Assembly (NCBI RefSeq): GCF_001611275.1
Contig: NZ_CP015080.1
Span: forward strand, 1,488,001 to 1,552,000
Source of the DNA: Desulfuromonas sp. DDH964
Lineage (GTDB): Bacteria > Desulfobacterota > Desulfuromonadia > Desulfuromonadales > DDH964
Length of the DNA stretch: 64,000 nucleotides
Direction: 5' to 3'
Shown: positions 20,414 through 29,990 of the stretch, piece after piece
How the letters are laid out: every line of letters starts with the position of its first letter
How positions within the stretch are numbered: the stretch's first letter is position 1
Position numbers and translations under genes: made by a program
Notes under the pieces: model-generated
Told to the model about the DNA's origin: nothing
Database searches by the model: none
The model's input: the letters and a program-made list of their open reading frames with translations, nothing else

Positions 20414-21610
20414 TTGACAACTCCTGCGATTGCCCCCACCGACACCTCTGCTCCACCCCGGGTTCCCTTCTGGCGTGACCCGGCGAAACGGGCGCTGGTC
20501 TTTCAGGCTGCGGCCCTGATCCTGGTCTTTGGTATCGGCTACTTTCTCTTCGTCAACACCCAGGCGAACCTTGCGCGCCAGAATATAGCCACCGGCTTCT
20601 CCTTCCTGGGAAATGAGGCGTCCTTCGAGATCGGCGAGTCGGTGATCCCCTATTCGGCCGCCGACACCTATTTCCGTGCCCTTCTGGTCGGGGCGCTCAA
20701 TACGATCAAGGTCGCCTTCATCGGCATCGTCCTGACCACGATTCTCGGTACCCTGGTCGGGGTCGCCCGACTTTCGAAAAACTGGCTCCTTTCAAAGCTG
20801 GCGGGGGGCTTCATCGAAACGATGCAGAATATCCCGGTATTGCTGCAGCTCTTTTTCTGGTATGCGATCTTTTACGAGTCGTTTCCTGCGCCGCGCCAGG
20901 CCCTCCACCCGCTCCCCGGGGTTTTTCTCTGCAACCGCGGGTTGATCTTCGGGATTCCGCTCAAGGACCCGGCTCATGGGGCAATGTTCTGGGCGTTGGT
21001 GGCGGCCCTGATCCTCAGCTGGTTTTTGCACCGCTGGGCGCGGTTGCGCCAGGCCCGCACCGGGCAGATCTTTCCGGCTATCCGTTGCGGTCTTCTCCTC
21101 TGTGTCACCCTGCCGCTGCTGGTCTGGTGGGGGTACGGGGCACCGACGACGATGGATATGCCGGTGCTGCGCGGCTTCAACTTCACCGGCGGTATGACCG
21201 TCAGCCCCGAGTTCTCTGCGCTGCTGATCGGTCTGGTCCTTTACACTTCGGCCTTTGTGGCGGAGATCGTCCGTGCCGGCATCCAGTCGGTGGGTACCGG
21301 ACAGGTCGAGGCGGCGATGGCGGTCGGTCTGAAATCCGGGCAGGTTCTCCATCTGGTCATCCTGCCCCAGGCGCTGCGGGTCATCATTCCGCCGCTGACC
21401 AGCCAGATGCTTAACCTGACCAAGAACAGTTCGCTGGCGATCGCTATCGGGTTCCCCGATTTCGTCGCCGTTGCCAACACCACCATCAACCAGACCGGAC
21501 AGGCAATCGAAGGGGTAGCGCTGATCATGGTGGTCTACCTCTTCTTCAGCCTGTCGACTTCGTTCTTCATGAACTGGTACAACAAAAAAATGGCTCTGGT
21601 GGAGAGGTGA
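20414..21610 (+). CDS. aapQ: General L-amino acid ABC transporter permease AapQ
   Basis: 398-residue inner-membrane permease. A TM segment is at about 30-50, then a short periplasmic stretch and the permease core with the TM helix GALNTIKVAFIGIVLTTILG, several more helices, and the EAA loop (QVEAAMAVGLKSGQVLHLVILPQALRVIIPP, positions about 295-325). The length and internal insertion match AapQ/BztB rather than the 220-residue HisM/Q type. The only suitable in-frame start is TTG 20414, without a clear ribosome site, so the N-terminus is uncertain. A five-base gap leads to aapM. Confidence 0.92.
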   Translation: MTTPAIAPTDTSAPPRVPFWRDPAKRALVFQAAALILVFGIGYFLFVNTQANLARQNIATGFSFLGNEASFEIGESVIPYSAADTYFRALLVGALNTIKVAFIGIVLTTILGTLVGVARLSKNWLLSKLAGGFIETMQNIPVLLQLFFWYAIFYESFPAPRQALHPLPGVFLCNRGLIFGIPLKDPAHGAMFWALVAALILSWFLHRWARLRQARTGQIFPAIRCGLLLCVTLPLLVWWGYGAPTTMDMPVLRGFNFTGGMTVSPEFSALLIGLVLYTSAFVAEIVRAGIQSVGTGQVEAAMAVGLKSGQVLHLVILPQALRVIIPPLTSQMLNLTKNSSLAIAIGFPDFVAVANTTINQTGQAIEGVALIMVVYLFFSLSTSFFMNWYNKKMALVER

Positions 21611-21614
21611 TGCC

Positions 21615-22703
21615 GTGAGTGAATCCACCCCTGCTCCCGAAATGATGAAACCACCGCGGACCCGCATCGGCGCCCTCGGCTGGGTGCGCGCCAATCTCTT
21701 CAACAACTGGTACAACTCGTTGTTGAGCCTGGTGACCCTGGCTCTGCTTGGCAAGCTGGTACCGCCCCTGTTCAAATGGGCATTTGTCGACAGTCTCTGG
21801 TTCAGCAGTGCCGAAGCCTGTCATGACGTCGACGGCGCCTGCTGGTCGATCATTCCCGCCAATGTCCGCTTTATCTTCTTCGGGTTCTTCCCCCAGGACC
21901 AGCAATGGCGACCGCTGCTCGCCATGATCCTGCTCTTGGCGCTGGTCTTCTATTCCAAGGATCGGCGCCACTGGACCCGGTTTTTGCTCTGGCTCTGGCC
22001 CATCGGCCTGGCGGTGATGGGAACCCTGATGCACGGCGGGATTTTCGGCCTGCCAGTGGTGGAGACCAGCCAGTGGAGCGGCCTCCCCCTGACCCTGATG
22101 CTGGCGCTGTTCGGCATGTTTGCGGCCTACCCGCTCGGTGTGCTGCTCGCCCTCGGCCGCCGCTCGCGGATGCCGGCGATCAAGTCGCTGTGCGTCGTCT
22201 ACATCGAAATGATCCGCGGCGTGCCGCTGATCAGCCTCCTCTTCATGTCTTCGGTCATGTTCCCGCTCTTTCTTCCCGAGGGAGTCACCCTCGACAAGGT
22301 GCTGCGGGCACAGGTGGCGATTATCATGTTCACCGCGGCCTACATCGCCGAGGTGGTGCGTGGCGGGCTGCAGGCGATGCCCCGCGGCCAGTACGAGGCT
22401 GCCGAATCGCTCGGGCTCGCCTATAACCAGACCATGCGCCTGATTATTCTGCCGCAGGCCCTGAAGATCGTCATCCCGCCCAGTGTCGGGATCCTGATCT
22501 CGGCCTTCAAGGACACCTCGCTGGTCGTCATCATTGCCCTCTACGATGTTCTCAAGACCACCAAGGTGACCCTCTCCAATCCAAAATGGGCCGGGTTTTC
22601 CACCGAGGCCTATATCTTTCTGGCCGTTCTCTACTTCGTCTGCTGCTATGCCATGTCGAGCTACAGCCGCAAGCTGGAGAAGGCCCTGCATACCGGACGC
22701 TGA
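21615..22703 (+). CDS. aapM: General L-amino acid ABC transporter permease AapM
   Basis: 362-residue partner permease of AapQ. It has an N-terminal hydrophobic segment, a spacer, several mid helices, then the permease core with the conserved EAA loop ([23 protein letters not shown], about 258-280) that contacts the ATPase AapP. The upstream motif [19 protein letters not shown] is typical of polar amino acid permeases. GTG 21615 has GGAGAGGTG in front and starts four bases after aapQ ends. Confidence 0.94.
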   Translation: MSESTPAPEMMKPPRTRIGALGWVRANLFNNWYNSLLSLVTLALLGKLVPPLFKWAFVDSLWFSSAEACHDVDGACWSIIPANVRFIFFGFFPQDQQWRPLLAMILLLALVFYSKDRRHWTRFLLWLWPIGLAVMGTLMHGGIFGLPVVETSQWSGLPLTLMLALFGMFAAYPLGVLLALGRRSRMPAIKSLCVVYIEMIRGVPLISLLFMSSVMFPLFLPEGVTLDKVLRAQVAIIMFTAAYIAEVVRGGLQAMPRGQYEAAESLGLAYNQTMRLIILPQALKIVIPPSVGILISAFKDTSLVVIIALYDVLKTTKVTLSNPKWAGFSTEAYIFLAVLYFVCCYAMSSYSRKLEKALHTGR

Positions 22704-22732
22704 TTGGTCCGGTTCCAACCTGCGAGAGGTTT

Positions 22733-23512
22733 ATGAACGACGCGCAACGCTCTGAAACGAAGGCAGGCTCCCCGGGGGAGGGGGCGATCATCGAAATCAC
22801 CGACCTGCACAAGTGGTACGGTGAATTCCATGTCCTCAACGGCATCAACCTCACCGTGCAGACCGGGGAGCGGATCGTTATCTGCGGTCCGTCCGGCTCG
22901 GGCAAGTCGACCCTGATTCGCTGCATCAACCGGCTCGAGGAGCACCAGGTGGGACGGATTGTCGTCAACGGCACCGAGCTGACCAAGGACATCAAGAATG
23001 TCGAAAAGGTCCGCGCCGAGGTCGGGATGGTCTTTCAGCACTTCAACCTCTTTCCCCACCTGACGGTGCTCGACAATCTCACCCTCGGACCGATCTGGGT
23101 GCGCAAAACGCCGAAAAAAGAGGCCGAGGAGGCGGCGATGATGTACCTGGAGAAGGTCCATATTGCCGAGCAGGCCAAGAAATTTCCCGGTCAGCTCTCC
23201 GGTGGGCAGCAGCAGCGCGTAGCCATTGCGCGCAGCCTCTGCATGAAGCCGAGGGTCATGCTCTTTGATGAGCCGACCTCGGCCCTCGATCCGGAGATGG
23301 TCAAGGAGGTTCTCGACGTCATGATCAGCCTCGCCGAAGAAGGGATGACGATGCTGGTGGTGACCCATGAGATGGGATTTGCCAAGAGCGTAGCCCATCG
23401 GGTGATGTTCATGGATTTCGGGCAGATTGTCGAGCAGAATACCCCCGCGGAATTCTTCGACAACCCTCAGCACGACCGTACCAAGCTCTTCTTGAGCCAG
23501 ATTCTGGAGTGA
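22733..23512 (+). CDS. aapP: General L-amino acid ABC transporter ATP-binding protein AapP
   Basis: 259-residue ATPase energising uptake by AapQM. Walker [16 protein letters not shown] loop [11 protein letters not shown], signature [15 protein letters not shown], Walker [15 protein letters not shown] and switch His in [11 protein letters not shown] are all intact. ATG 22733 was chosen because the ABC domain begins 25 residues later and GAGAGG lies just upstream; a longer frame overlaps aapM. Last gene of the operon. Confidence 0.96.
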   Translation: MNDAQRSETKAGSPGEGAIIEITDLHKWYGEFHVLNGINLTVQTGERIVICGPSGSGKSTLIRCINRLEEHQVGRIVVNGTELTKDIKNVEKVRAEVGMVFQHFNLFPHLTVLDNLTLGPIWVRKTPKKEAEEAAMMYLEKVHIAEQAKKFPGQLSGGQQQRVAIARSLCMKPRVMLFDEPTSALDPEMVKEVLDVMISLAEEGMTMLVVTHEMGFAKSVAHRVMFMDFGQIVEQNTPAEFFDNPQHDRTKLFLSQILE

Positions 23513-23524
23513 CTCCGGCATCCC

Positions 23525-23562
23525 GGCGTCGACCGATGGTCCGGCTTCTTCCGGTCGGCGCC
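23525..23562 (+). terminator. Stem-loop after aapP (weak terminator candidate)
   Basis: GGCGTCGACCG pairs with CGGTCGGCGCC (one mismatch) around a 16-base loop, shortly after the aapP stop. No T tract follows, so Rho-independent termination is doubtful. Confidence 0.35.
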
Positions 23563-23589
23563 CCCCTCTCACGCTGAAGGCCCCCGGCG

Positions 23590-25029
23590 ATGGCCGATCC
23601 CAATATCTTTTTTCTCCCGGTGGGCGATTTCTGCCGGCGCGAAGTGGTGACCTGCAGCCCCGACGACGGGTTGGTGGCGGTCGCCGGGCGGATGCGGGAG
23701 CGGAACATTTCGAGCGTCGTGGTCTGTGTCGATGGAATCCCAACCGGCATCGTCACTGACCGTGACCTGCGCAACAAGGTTATCGCCAGCGGCAGTGACC
23801 CCAATCCCCTGCACGTGCGCTCGGTCATGAATTCCCCGTTGATTACCATTTGTGAAGAGGACTACCTCTTTGAAGCCCTCTATCGCATGTCCCGGGAGGA
23901 GATTCACCGGGTCGCGGTAGTCGACCGCGAGGGGCGCCTGGTCGGGATTGTCACCGATTCCGATATCCTGCGCCTGCAGACCCGTTCGCCCCAGCAGTTG
24001 ATTCGTGATATCGAGGAGGCCGGTAGCGTCGCCGAGCTCAAGGAGCTGCACCGGCGGATTCAGGAACTGGTCCTCCATCTGGTTGGAACCGGGGTGGCGA
24101 CCCGCGACCTGGTGCGGATGATTGCCCATCTCAACGACCGTCTCCTGCTGCGGTTGATCGACCTGCTGCGCAGCGGCGCCTACGCCGATTTGTCCGAGGA
24201 TTTTGCCTTTGTCGTTCTCGGCAGCGAGGGGCGCCAGGAACAGACCCTGACCACCGATCAGGACAATGGCATTATTTACGCCGATCATCTCTCGAAAGAC
24301 GAGGTGGCGCGCATTGAAGCCTTCAGCGAGGAGCTGATTGGCCAGTTGATCGCCATCGGCGTGCCGCCCTGTCCGGGGGGGATCATGGCCAAGAATCCGG
24401 CCTGGCGTCGCAGCTTCAGCGCCTGGACCGAGATTGTCGATCACTGGCTCGCCAATGCGGTGCCGGAAAATATCCTCAAGGGAAGCATGCTCTTCGATTT
24501 GCGTACCCTCGCCGGGGATCCAACCCTGGAACGTCGTCTCAAGGACCATGTCACGAAACGATTGCGCCAGGATGCGGTCTTCCTGGTGCGGACCGCGGCG
24601 AACGTGGTCCGTTTTGTCCCGCCCCTCGGCTGGTTCGGCCGCATCAAGGTTGAAAAGGAGGGGGAACACCGCGGCCAGCTCGATATCAAGAAGGCCGGAA
24701 TCTTCGCGGTGACCGAGGGGGTCAAGGTGCTCGCCTTCGAGGCCGGTATCTTTGACGGCGGCACCCGCGAGCGGCTGCAGGAGCTGGTAGCGGCCAGGGT
24801 TTTGGAAAAACAGCAAGCCGAGGACCTGGAAGCCAGTTTCAACTACCTGGTATTCCTGCGCCTTCGTTCCCAGGTGGCGGCCATTCGCGCCGGATCGGCA
24901 CCGAGTAACTTCCTCTCCCTCGACCACCTCAATCGCATGGAGCAGGGGCGTTTGCGGCTCGCCCTGGAAGAGGTCGACGCCTTCCTCGATTTTCTCCGGC
25001 GGCACTATCAACTAGACCTGATACGCTAG
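23590..25029 (+). CDS. CBS-pair protein with DUF294 nucleotidyltransferase domain
   Basis: 479-residue cytoplasmic signalling protein. Two CBS motifs (about 10-70 and 78-135) form a nucleotide-sensing module. Next is a DUF294 nucleotidyltransferase domain related to GlnD (PII uridylyltransferase) with VLGSEGRQEQTLTTDQDNG, the Gly-Ser and paired acidic residues of the active site. A DUF294-C helical domain ends the protein (about 340-479). The cyclic-nucleotide domain often found in front is absent. Its target is unknown; nearness to the amino-acid transporter may hint at nitrogen or energy control, which is inference. Weak AAGG ahead of ATG 23590. Confidence 0.9.
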   Translation: MADPNIFFLPVGDFCRREVVTCSPDDGLVAVAGRMRERNISSVVVCVDGIPTGIVTDRDLRNKVIASGSDPNPLHVRSVMNSPLITICEEDYLFEALYRMSREEIHRVAVVDREGRLVGIVTDSDILRLQTRSPQQLIRDIEEAGSVAELKELHRRIQELVLHLVGTGVATRDLVRMIAHLNDRLLLRLIDLLRSGAYADLSEDFAFVVLGSEGRQEQTLTTDQDNGIIYADHLSKDEVARIEAFSEELIGQLIAIGVPPCPGGIMAKNPAWRRSFSAWTEIVDHWLANAVPENILKGSMLFDLRTLAGDPTLERRLKDHVTKRLRQDAVFLVRTAANVVRFVPPLGWFGRIKVEKEGEHRGQLDIKKAGIFAVTEGVKVLAFEAGIFDGGTRERLQELVAARVLEKQQAEDLEASFNYLVFLRLRSQVAAIRAGSAPSNFLSLDHLNRMEQGRLRLALEEVDAFLDFLRRHYQLDLIR

Positions 25030-25180
25030 GTCTGCCGCAGAAAATCGGCAGCGCGACGTGTTTGCGCCGCAGCAAAAAATTCCCCTAGGCGGGCACCCAA
25101 AAATCGCCTATAGTGCGCCATCCCCGCCCCCTTGCCGGCCGTGCCGGAAGGGGGTGGTCTGCGTCACGGTGGAGGCGTTC

Positions 25181-26593
25181 ATGGGCAATATCCTGGTTCC
25201 AGCAGCACGGGAGCGGCGACGGGCCGCCAATCGTGAAGAATTCTCGGCGGACTATAATCGTCTGCACTTTCCAGATGCAGCCATGGCGGCCGCAATGATG
25301 GATCGCCGCGGTGAACTCCTGGCCCAGCTGGCGGGGCAGGTGGAGCTCGGTTGCGGCGGCACCAAGCTCGATTGCAGCAACCTCGCCCCGGGGTGCCGCA
25401 TCTGTGTCGCCGGTGGCTGGTCCTGTCTCTTCATCAACGGGCGCTGCAACTGCCGCTGTTTTTACTGCCCGACCGGGCAGGAGGCAACCGGCCTGCCAAC
25501 CACCAATACGGTGGAGTTTCGCACCCCCGCCGACTACGTCCGCTATCTGGAACTCTTCGGTTTCAGCGGCGCCAGCATCAGCGGCGGCGAACCCCTTTTG
25601 ACCCCCGGCCGCAGTCTTGCCTTTATCACCGCCATCAAGCGCCGCTTCGGCGCTGCCATGCCGGTCTGGCTTTACACCAACGGCACCCTGCTGACCGCCG
25701 ATCTTGCTGCGCGGCTGGCCGATGCGGGGCTCGACGAAATCCGCTTCGATATCGGTGCGACCGGCTACCACCTCGATGCCCTGCGCCGTGCCGTCGGGGT
25801 GATCCCGACCGTGACCGTCGAAATCCCGGCGATTCCGGAAGAGGCGGGACGACTCAAGGAAGGGTTGTTGACGCTGCGGGAAGCGGGGGTGGACCATCTC
25901 AACCTGCATCAGCTGCGGCTGACCCCCTACAACCTGCCGCAGCTGGTGGAACGTGGCTACACCTTCCTGCATGGCGAGAAGGTGACTGTCCTCGAATCGG
26001 AACTGGCTGCCCTCGAACTGCTCCGCCACAGTGTCGAATGGGGAATCGGGCTGCCGGTCAACTACTGCTCCTTCGTCTACAAGAACCGCCACCAGGCCCA
26101 GGCGGCACGGTTGCGCAACGGCCGCTTTCTCCTCAAGAGCTGGGAGGAGTCGACCGCCGCCGGTTATCTGCGCACCCTCGCTCTGGTCGGTACACCGGCA
26201 GCGCTGGCGCGCCAGGAGGAAGAGTTCCGCGCGGCAGGTGTCGCGTCGACGCTGTGGAACCGAGGCAGCGGGCGCCTCGCCTTCCACCCGCAGCTTCTCC
26301 CCCTGGTCGATTTCAGCGATCTCCAGCTGGTGGTCGGTTACGCCACGGCCCGCCAGCGGCAGGCGGTGAGCTACCATAACCCCTTCACCACGGTGCGGCT
26401 TTCGCCGTCGAGCCAGGTCATCATCGAACGCGCCCGGGTCGGGCGTGATTTTGAGCTCAGCGGCGATCTGACGAAGTCATTCACCCAAACGTTTCTTGGC
26501 AAGGGTGGCGAATCCCTGGCTGAAATAGCGGCTCCCCTGTTAGAGCTGCTCCCCTTCGAGCGGTTGCCAACCGGTTTGGCCGATTACTATTGA
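25181..26593 (+). CDS. Cysteine-rich radical SAM protein of unknown function
   Basis: 470 residues. The radical SAM motif CNCRCFYC (Cys 89, 93, 96) binds a [4Fe-4S] cluster that cleaves S-adenosylmethionine; the GGEPLL motif about 30 residues later binds SAM. A further cluster of Cys at 58, 65, 72, 75 and 82, just ahead of the motif, suggests an additional iron-sulfur site. The centre predicts a TIM barrel; the last 100 residues (SPSSQVIIERARVGRDFEL) are not recognised. GGAGG lies six bases before ATG 25181; a reading from 25058 adds an unlikely leader. Substrate unknown. Confidence 0.85.
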   Translation: MGNILVPAARERRRAANREEFSADYNRLHFPDAAMAAAMMDRRGELLAQLAGQVELGCGGTKLDCSNLAPGCRICVAGGWSCLFINGRCNCRCFYCPTGQEATGLPTTNTVEFRTPADYVRYLELFGFSGASISGGEPLLTPGRSLAFITAIKRRFGAAMPVWLYTNGTLLTADLAARLADAGLDEIRFDIGATGYHLDALRRAVGVIPTVTVEIPAIPEEAGRLKEGLLTLREAGVDHLNLHQLRLTPYNLPQLVERGYTFLHGEKVTVLESELAALELLRHSVEWGIGLPVNYCSFVYKNRHQAQAARLRNGRFLLKSWEESTAAGYLRTLALVGTPAALARQEEEFRAAGVASTLWNRGSGRLAFHPQLLPLVDFSDLQLVVGYATARQRQAVSYHNPFTTVRLSPSSQVIIERARVGRDFELSGDLTKSFTQTFLGKGGESLAEIAAPLLELLPFERLPTGLADYY

Positions 26594-26617
26594 TCTGGCA
26601 CCCGGCCGCGAAAAGGG

Positions 26618-26646
26618 TGGTCATGCCCTTCGATTGTCGATAGAAT
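26618..26646 (+). promoter_or_regulatory. Possible promoter of the antiporter gene
   Basis: TGGTCA (26618-26623), 17-base spacer, TAGAAT (26641-26646), 52 bases before the start codon. The -35 is weak. Confidence 0.4.
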
Positions 26647-26697
26647 CTGCGCGATGCGGGTTACTCGCTGCCAGCCCAGTTCCTTCGCAGGGAAACC

Positions 26698-28788
26698 ATG
26701 TCCGATCCCCATGAATTTCTGCGTGCCCTGACCGTCGTCCTGTGCGTGGCTGCACTGACCACGGTCCTGTTTCAGCGCCTGCGCCAGCCGGTTATCCTCG
26801 GTTATATCCTCGCCGGACTGATTGTCGGTCCCCATGTGCCGGTGCCACTGGTGGCCGACAGCGTCACCGTGCGAACCCTGGCCGAGATCGGCGTGATCCT
26901 GCTGATGTTTTCCCTCGGCCTGGAGTTCAGTCTGCGCAAGCTCGGCGAAGTCGGTCCGACCGCCGCCATGACCGCTGTCGTCGAAACCAGCCTGATGCTC
27001 TGGTTCGGGTTCAACATCGCCCAGCTGTTCGGCTGGACCCTCCTTGAATCACTCTTCCTCGGCGCCGTCATCGCCATCTCCAGTACCACCATCGTCGCCA
27101 AGGCATTTCAGGAACAGGGTGTTGCCGGGCGGCTGCGGGAGCGGGTGGTCGGTATCCTGATCGTCGAGGATCTGATCGCCATTCTGCTGCTGGCGGCGCT
27201 GACTGCCATCGCCAGCGGCAGTGGCCTGGCTTTCGGCCCCCTCCTGGTCACCGTCGGCAAACTCGGCGCCTTCCTGGCCGGGCTGATCGGTTTTGGCCTC
27301 CTCCTCATCCCCCGGGCGGTGCGATTGGTCAATCGCCTGAACCGCCCGGAAACGACCATCGTCGCCGCCGTCGGCTCCTGTTTCGCCCTCGCGCTGCTGG
27401 CCCAGGGGTTCGGCTATTCGGCGGCCCTCGGTGCTTTCCTGGCCGGGTCGTTGATCGCCGAATCGGGGGAGGCCGGCCGGATTGAACGCCTGGTCGAGCC
27501 GGTGCGCGACATCTTTGCGGCGGTCTTTTTCGTCTCGGTGGGCATGCTTATCGACCCGGGCTTGATCCTCCGCCACTGGGGCGCGATCCTGGTCCTGACC
27601 GGGGTGGTGATCGGCGGCAAAATCGGCGGTGTCGCCCTCGGCTCCTTCCTTACCGGGAGCCGGCTACGCATTGCCATCCAGTCGGGGATGAGCCTGGCGC
27701 AGATCGGCGAGTTCTCCTTCATCATCGCCGGGCTCGGCTTGACCCTCGGTGCTACGGGAGACTTTCTCTACCCGGTGGCGATTGCGGTCTCGGCGCTGAC
27801 TACCCTCACCACGCCGTGGCTGATCCGTGCTTCCGGGCCGGTGGCGGACTGGGTCGACCGCCATCTTCCTGGCCCCTTGCAGACCTTTACCGTCCTTTAC
27901 GGCAGTTGGGTCGAAGGATTGCTCAAGGCGCCCCGTTCCGAGGGAAACATGGCGCAATTGCGGCGACTGTTGCGGCGACTGTTGCTCGACGCCGCGGTCT
28001 GCTCCGCCATCCTGGTCGGTTTCTACTCCTCTGCCGACGCGCTCCTCGCCCTGGCCCGGGATCGGGCTGCCCTCCCTGACGCCATCGCCTCGCCGCTGCT
28101 GCTCGGCATCGCCCTGCTCCTCGCCGCCCCTTTCTTTTTCGGCACGATCCGGGTCGGACGCAAACTCGGCCAGGCCCTCGCCGAAATGGTCCTGCCGGCC
28201 GGCAGGGAAGGACGGGTCGACCTCGCCGCAGCGCCGCGGCGCCTGTTGGTGGTCAGTTTTGAACTCCTCATCGTTTTTCTGGTCGGTGCCCCGTTGCTGG
28301 TTTTGACCCGCCCCTTTGTTCCGGGGATTCCCGGAATTCTGTTGCTGGCGCTCTTCGTCACCGGCCTCGGCGTCCTTTTCTGGCGCAGTGCCACCAACCT
28401 CCAGGGGCACGTGCAGGCGGGGACCGAGGTCATCATCGAAGCCCTCGCCCGCCAGGCCAAGGGGGGCGGCGGCAGTGCCGACCGCAGCGCTGTTGCCCTG
28501 CAGCAGGTCGAACAGCTCCTGCCGGGGTTGGGCGCCTTGACGGCGGTGCGGTTGAAGCCCGATTCCCCCGCCGTCGGCCGGAGCCTGGCCGAGCTCAACC
28601 TGCGCGCCCTGAGTGGCGCCTCGGTTCTCGGCATTACCCGCAAGGGCGGGGCGATCATTGCCCCGACCGCGAGCGAGGTTCTTAACGCCGGCGATCTACT
28701 GGCCCTCACCGGAACCAGCGACGCCGTCGCTCTGGCGCGCACGCTGCTGGAGGAGTCAAGCGCTCCCGAACCTCCTTTTGAAAGCTGA
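26698..28788 (+). CDS. CPA2-family cation/proton antiporter with C-terminal TrkA-C domain
   Basis: 696-residue membrane protein of the KefB/RosB type, exchanging K+ or Na+ for protons. An antiporter domain with about a dozen helices spans about 5-385 (LGYILAGLIVGPHVP, MFSLGLEFSLRKL, AVIAISSTTIVAKAF, ILIVEDLIAILLL, FFVSVGMLIDP). Two more groups of TM helices follow (about 425-470 and 515-560), then a regulatory TrkA-C domain (about 605-690, with NLRALSGASVLGITR). The TrkA-N domain usual in KefB is missing. GGGAAA precedes ATG 26698. Confidence 0.92.
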   Translation: MSDPHEFLRALTVVLCVAALTTVLFQRLRQPVILGYILAGLIVGPHVPVPLVADSVTVRTLAEIGVILLMFSLGLEFSLRKLGEVGPTAAMTAVVETSLMLWFGFNIAQLFGWTLLESLFLGAVIAISSTTIVAKAFQEQGVAGRLRERVVGILIVEDLIAILLLAALTAIASGSGLAFGPLLVTVGKLGAFLAGLIGFGLLLIPRAVRLVNRLNRPETTIVAAVGSCFALALLAQGFGYSAALGAFLAGSLIAESGEAGRIERLVEPVRDIFAAVFFVSVGMLIDPGLILRHWGAILVLTGVVIGGKIGGVALGSFLTGSRLRIAIQSGMSLAQIGEFSFIIAGLGLTLGATGDFLYPVAIAVSALTTLTTPWLIRASGPVADWVDRHLPGPLQTFTVLYGSWVEGLLKAPRSEGNMAQLRRLLRRLLLDAAVCSAILVGFYSSADALLALARDRAALPDAIASPLLLGIALLLAAPFFFGTIRVGRKLGQALAEMVLPAGREGRVDLAAAPRRLLVVSFELLIVFLVGAPLLVLTRPFVPGIPGILLLALFVTGLGVLFWRSATNLQGHVQAGTEVIIEALARQAKGGGGSADRSAVALQQVEQLLPGLGALTAVRLKPDSPAVGRSLAELNLRALSGASVLGITRKGGAIIAPTASEVLNAGDLLALTGTSDAVALARTLLEESSAPEPPFES

Positions 28789-28815
28789 TGCTCCCTCCCA
28801 CGGAAGGACAATGGT

Positions 28816-29523
28816 ATGGCGCAACCCTGGAAAACCCTGGCCAGTGTCCCGACCGCAGAGGGTCTGCTCGAACTGCGGCAGCGCGGACCCAAGGATTTTC
28901 TGATTCTGGTCGGGGGGCTGGTTCTGATGAACAGTCTCGCCAATCGCTCCGAGATCGCCCTTGGTCAGCTCGGTTGCCGTCACCTCGGGGAGCACCCGGC
29001 GCCACGGGTCCTGGTCGGCGGGCTCGGCATGGGCTTTACGCTGCGGGCGGTCCTCGATGAGCTGCCGGCTACGGCGCAGGTCACCGTCGCCGAGCTCAAC
29101 CCGGTGGTCGTCGACTGGTGTCGCGACCCTTTGGCCCCCCTCACCGCCGCCGCGGTGGACGATCCCCGGGTGACCCTGGTGATCGGCGATGTCGCCGAGG
29201 CGGTCCGCAAGGTGGCCAAGGCACCGTCATTGCCGCGCTACGATGCTATCGTCTTCGATCTCTACAAGGGACCCCATCATCGCAGCGACGCCGAGCGCGA
29301 TCCCCTCTACGGCCGTCGTGCCATTGCTGCCGTCCACGCAGCACTGGCGCCGGAGGGGCGCTTCACGGTCTGGGGGGAGAATTTCGATGCCGGTTTCGAC
29401 CAGCGGCTGCGCGCCGCAGGATTCGTCACCAGCCACCAACGACCGGGGCGGGGGGGCTACCGGCATGTCGTCTTCGTGGCGAGCAAGGCGCCCCGGGGCG
29501 GTGCAGGCGGGGGGCGGCGGTGA
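28816..29523 (+). CDS. Spermidine synthase-like methyltransferase-fold protein
   Basis: 235 residues with the fold of polyamine synthases. LVGGLGMGFTLRAVL is the nucleotide/SAM-binding loop (normally GGGDGG), VAELNPVVVDW the acidic strand, and YDAIVFDLYKGPHH the strand at the active site. The gatekeeper aspartates and N-terminal beta domain of genuine spermidine synthases are not evident, and the protein is about 50 residues shorter, so it may be a different transferase. AAGGA lies seven bases ahead of ATG 28816. It starts the run of small genes up to 30478. Confidence 0.75.
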   Translation: MAQPWKTLASVPTAEGLLELRQRGPKDFLILVGGLVLMNSLANRSEIALGQLGCRHLGEHPAPRVLVGGLGMGFTLRAVLDELPATAQVTVAELNPVVVDWCRDPLAPLTAAAVDDPRVTLVIGDVAEAVRKVAKAPSLPRYDAIVFDLYKGPHHRSDAERDPLYGRRAIAAVHAALAPEGRFTVWGENFDAGFDQRLRAAGFVTSHQRPGRGGYRHVVFVASKAPRGGAGGGRR

Positions 29524-29534
29524 GGGGGGCCTCG

Positions 29535-29759
29535 ATGGATGCATCCCGCAACGCCCTGCAGGAGCTGGCAGCGGCCCGCATGCCCTATGGCCGCTACGCC
29601 GGCTGGCTCCTGGTCGACCTGCCGGAACCTTACGTCGTCTGGATGGCTGGCCAGGGGTTCCCCGCCGGCAAACTCGGGCGCCAGCTGCAGGAAATCTACG
29701 AGATCAAGCGCAACGGTCTCGAATACCTCTTCGAACCGCTGCGGTCCCCGGTCCGCTGA
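29535..29759 (+). CDS. DUF3820-family small protein
   Basis: 74 residues. The pattern MPYGRYAGWLLVDLPEPYVV, then GFPAGKLGRQLQEIYEIKRNG, is that of the DUF3820 family, small proteins of uncertain function sometimes called putative quorum-sensing-regulated virulence factors; in other bacteria the domain is attached to nucleases. A GAGGGGGG ribosome site lies just before ATG 29535. Eleven bases follow the preceding stop, within the same likely operon. Confidence 0.8.
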   Translation: MDASRNALQELAAARMPYGRYAGWLLVDLPEPYVVWMAGQGFPAGKLGRQLQEIYEIKRNGLEYLFEPLRSPVR

Positions 29760-29777
29760 TCGACCAAGGAATAGCCG

Positions 29778-29990
29778 ATGGACGAATTCTCCCTGCAGGA
29801 TCATCCCTGGATCGAACTCCACAATCTCCTCAAGGTGACCGGGCTCTGCGCCAGCGGCGGTGAAGCCAAGGCGCGGATCGCCGCCGGTGAAGCCCGGGTC
29901 GACGGCGCCGTGGAGCTGCGCAAACGCTGCAAGATCCTGGCGGGTCAGGTCGTTGAGTTCGCCGGCGCCAGGGTACTGGTGACCCTTTGA
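29778..29990 (+). CDS. S4-domain RNA-binding protein (YbcJ type)
   Basis: 70 residues forming one S4 RNA-binding domain: IELHNLLKVTGLCASGGEAK, then GEARVDGAVELRKRCKI and a C-terminal GQVVEFAG strand. It resembles E. coli YbcJ and B. subtilis YaaA-like proteins implicated in ribosome or tRNA binding. AAGGA precedes ATG 29778. Its stop overlaps the TTG start of the downstream methyltransferase, suggesting the pair is translated together and both act on RNA. Confidence 0.85.
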   Translation: MDEFSLQDHPWIELHNLLKVTGLCASGGEAKARIAAGEARVDGAVELRKRCKILAGQVVEFAGARVLVTL

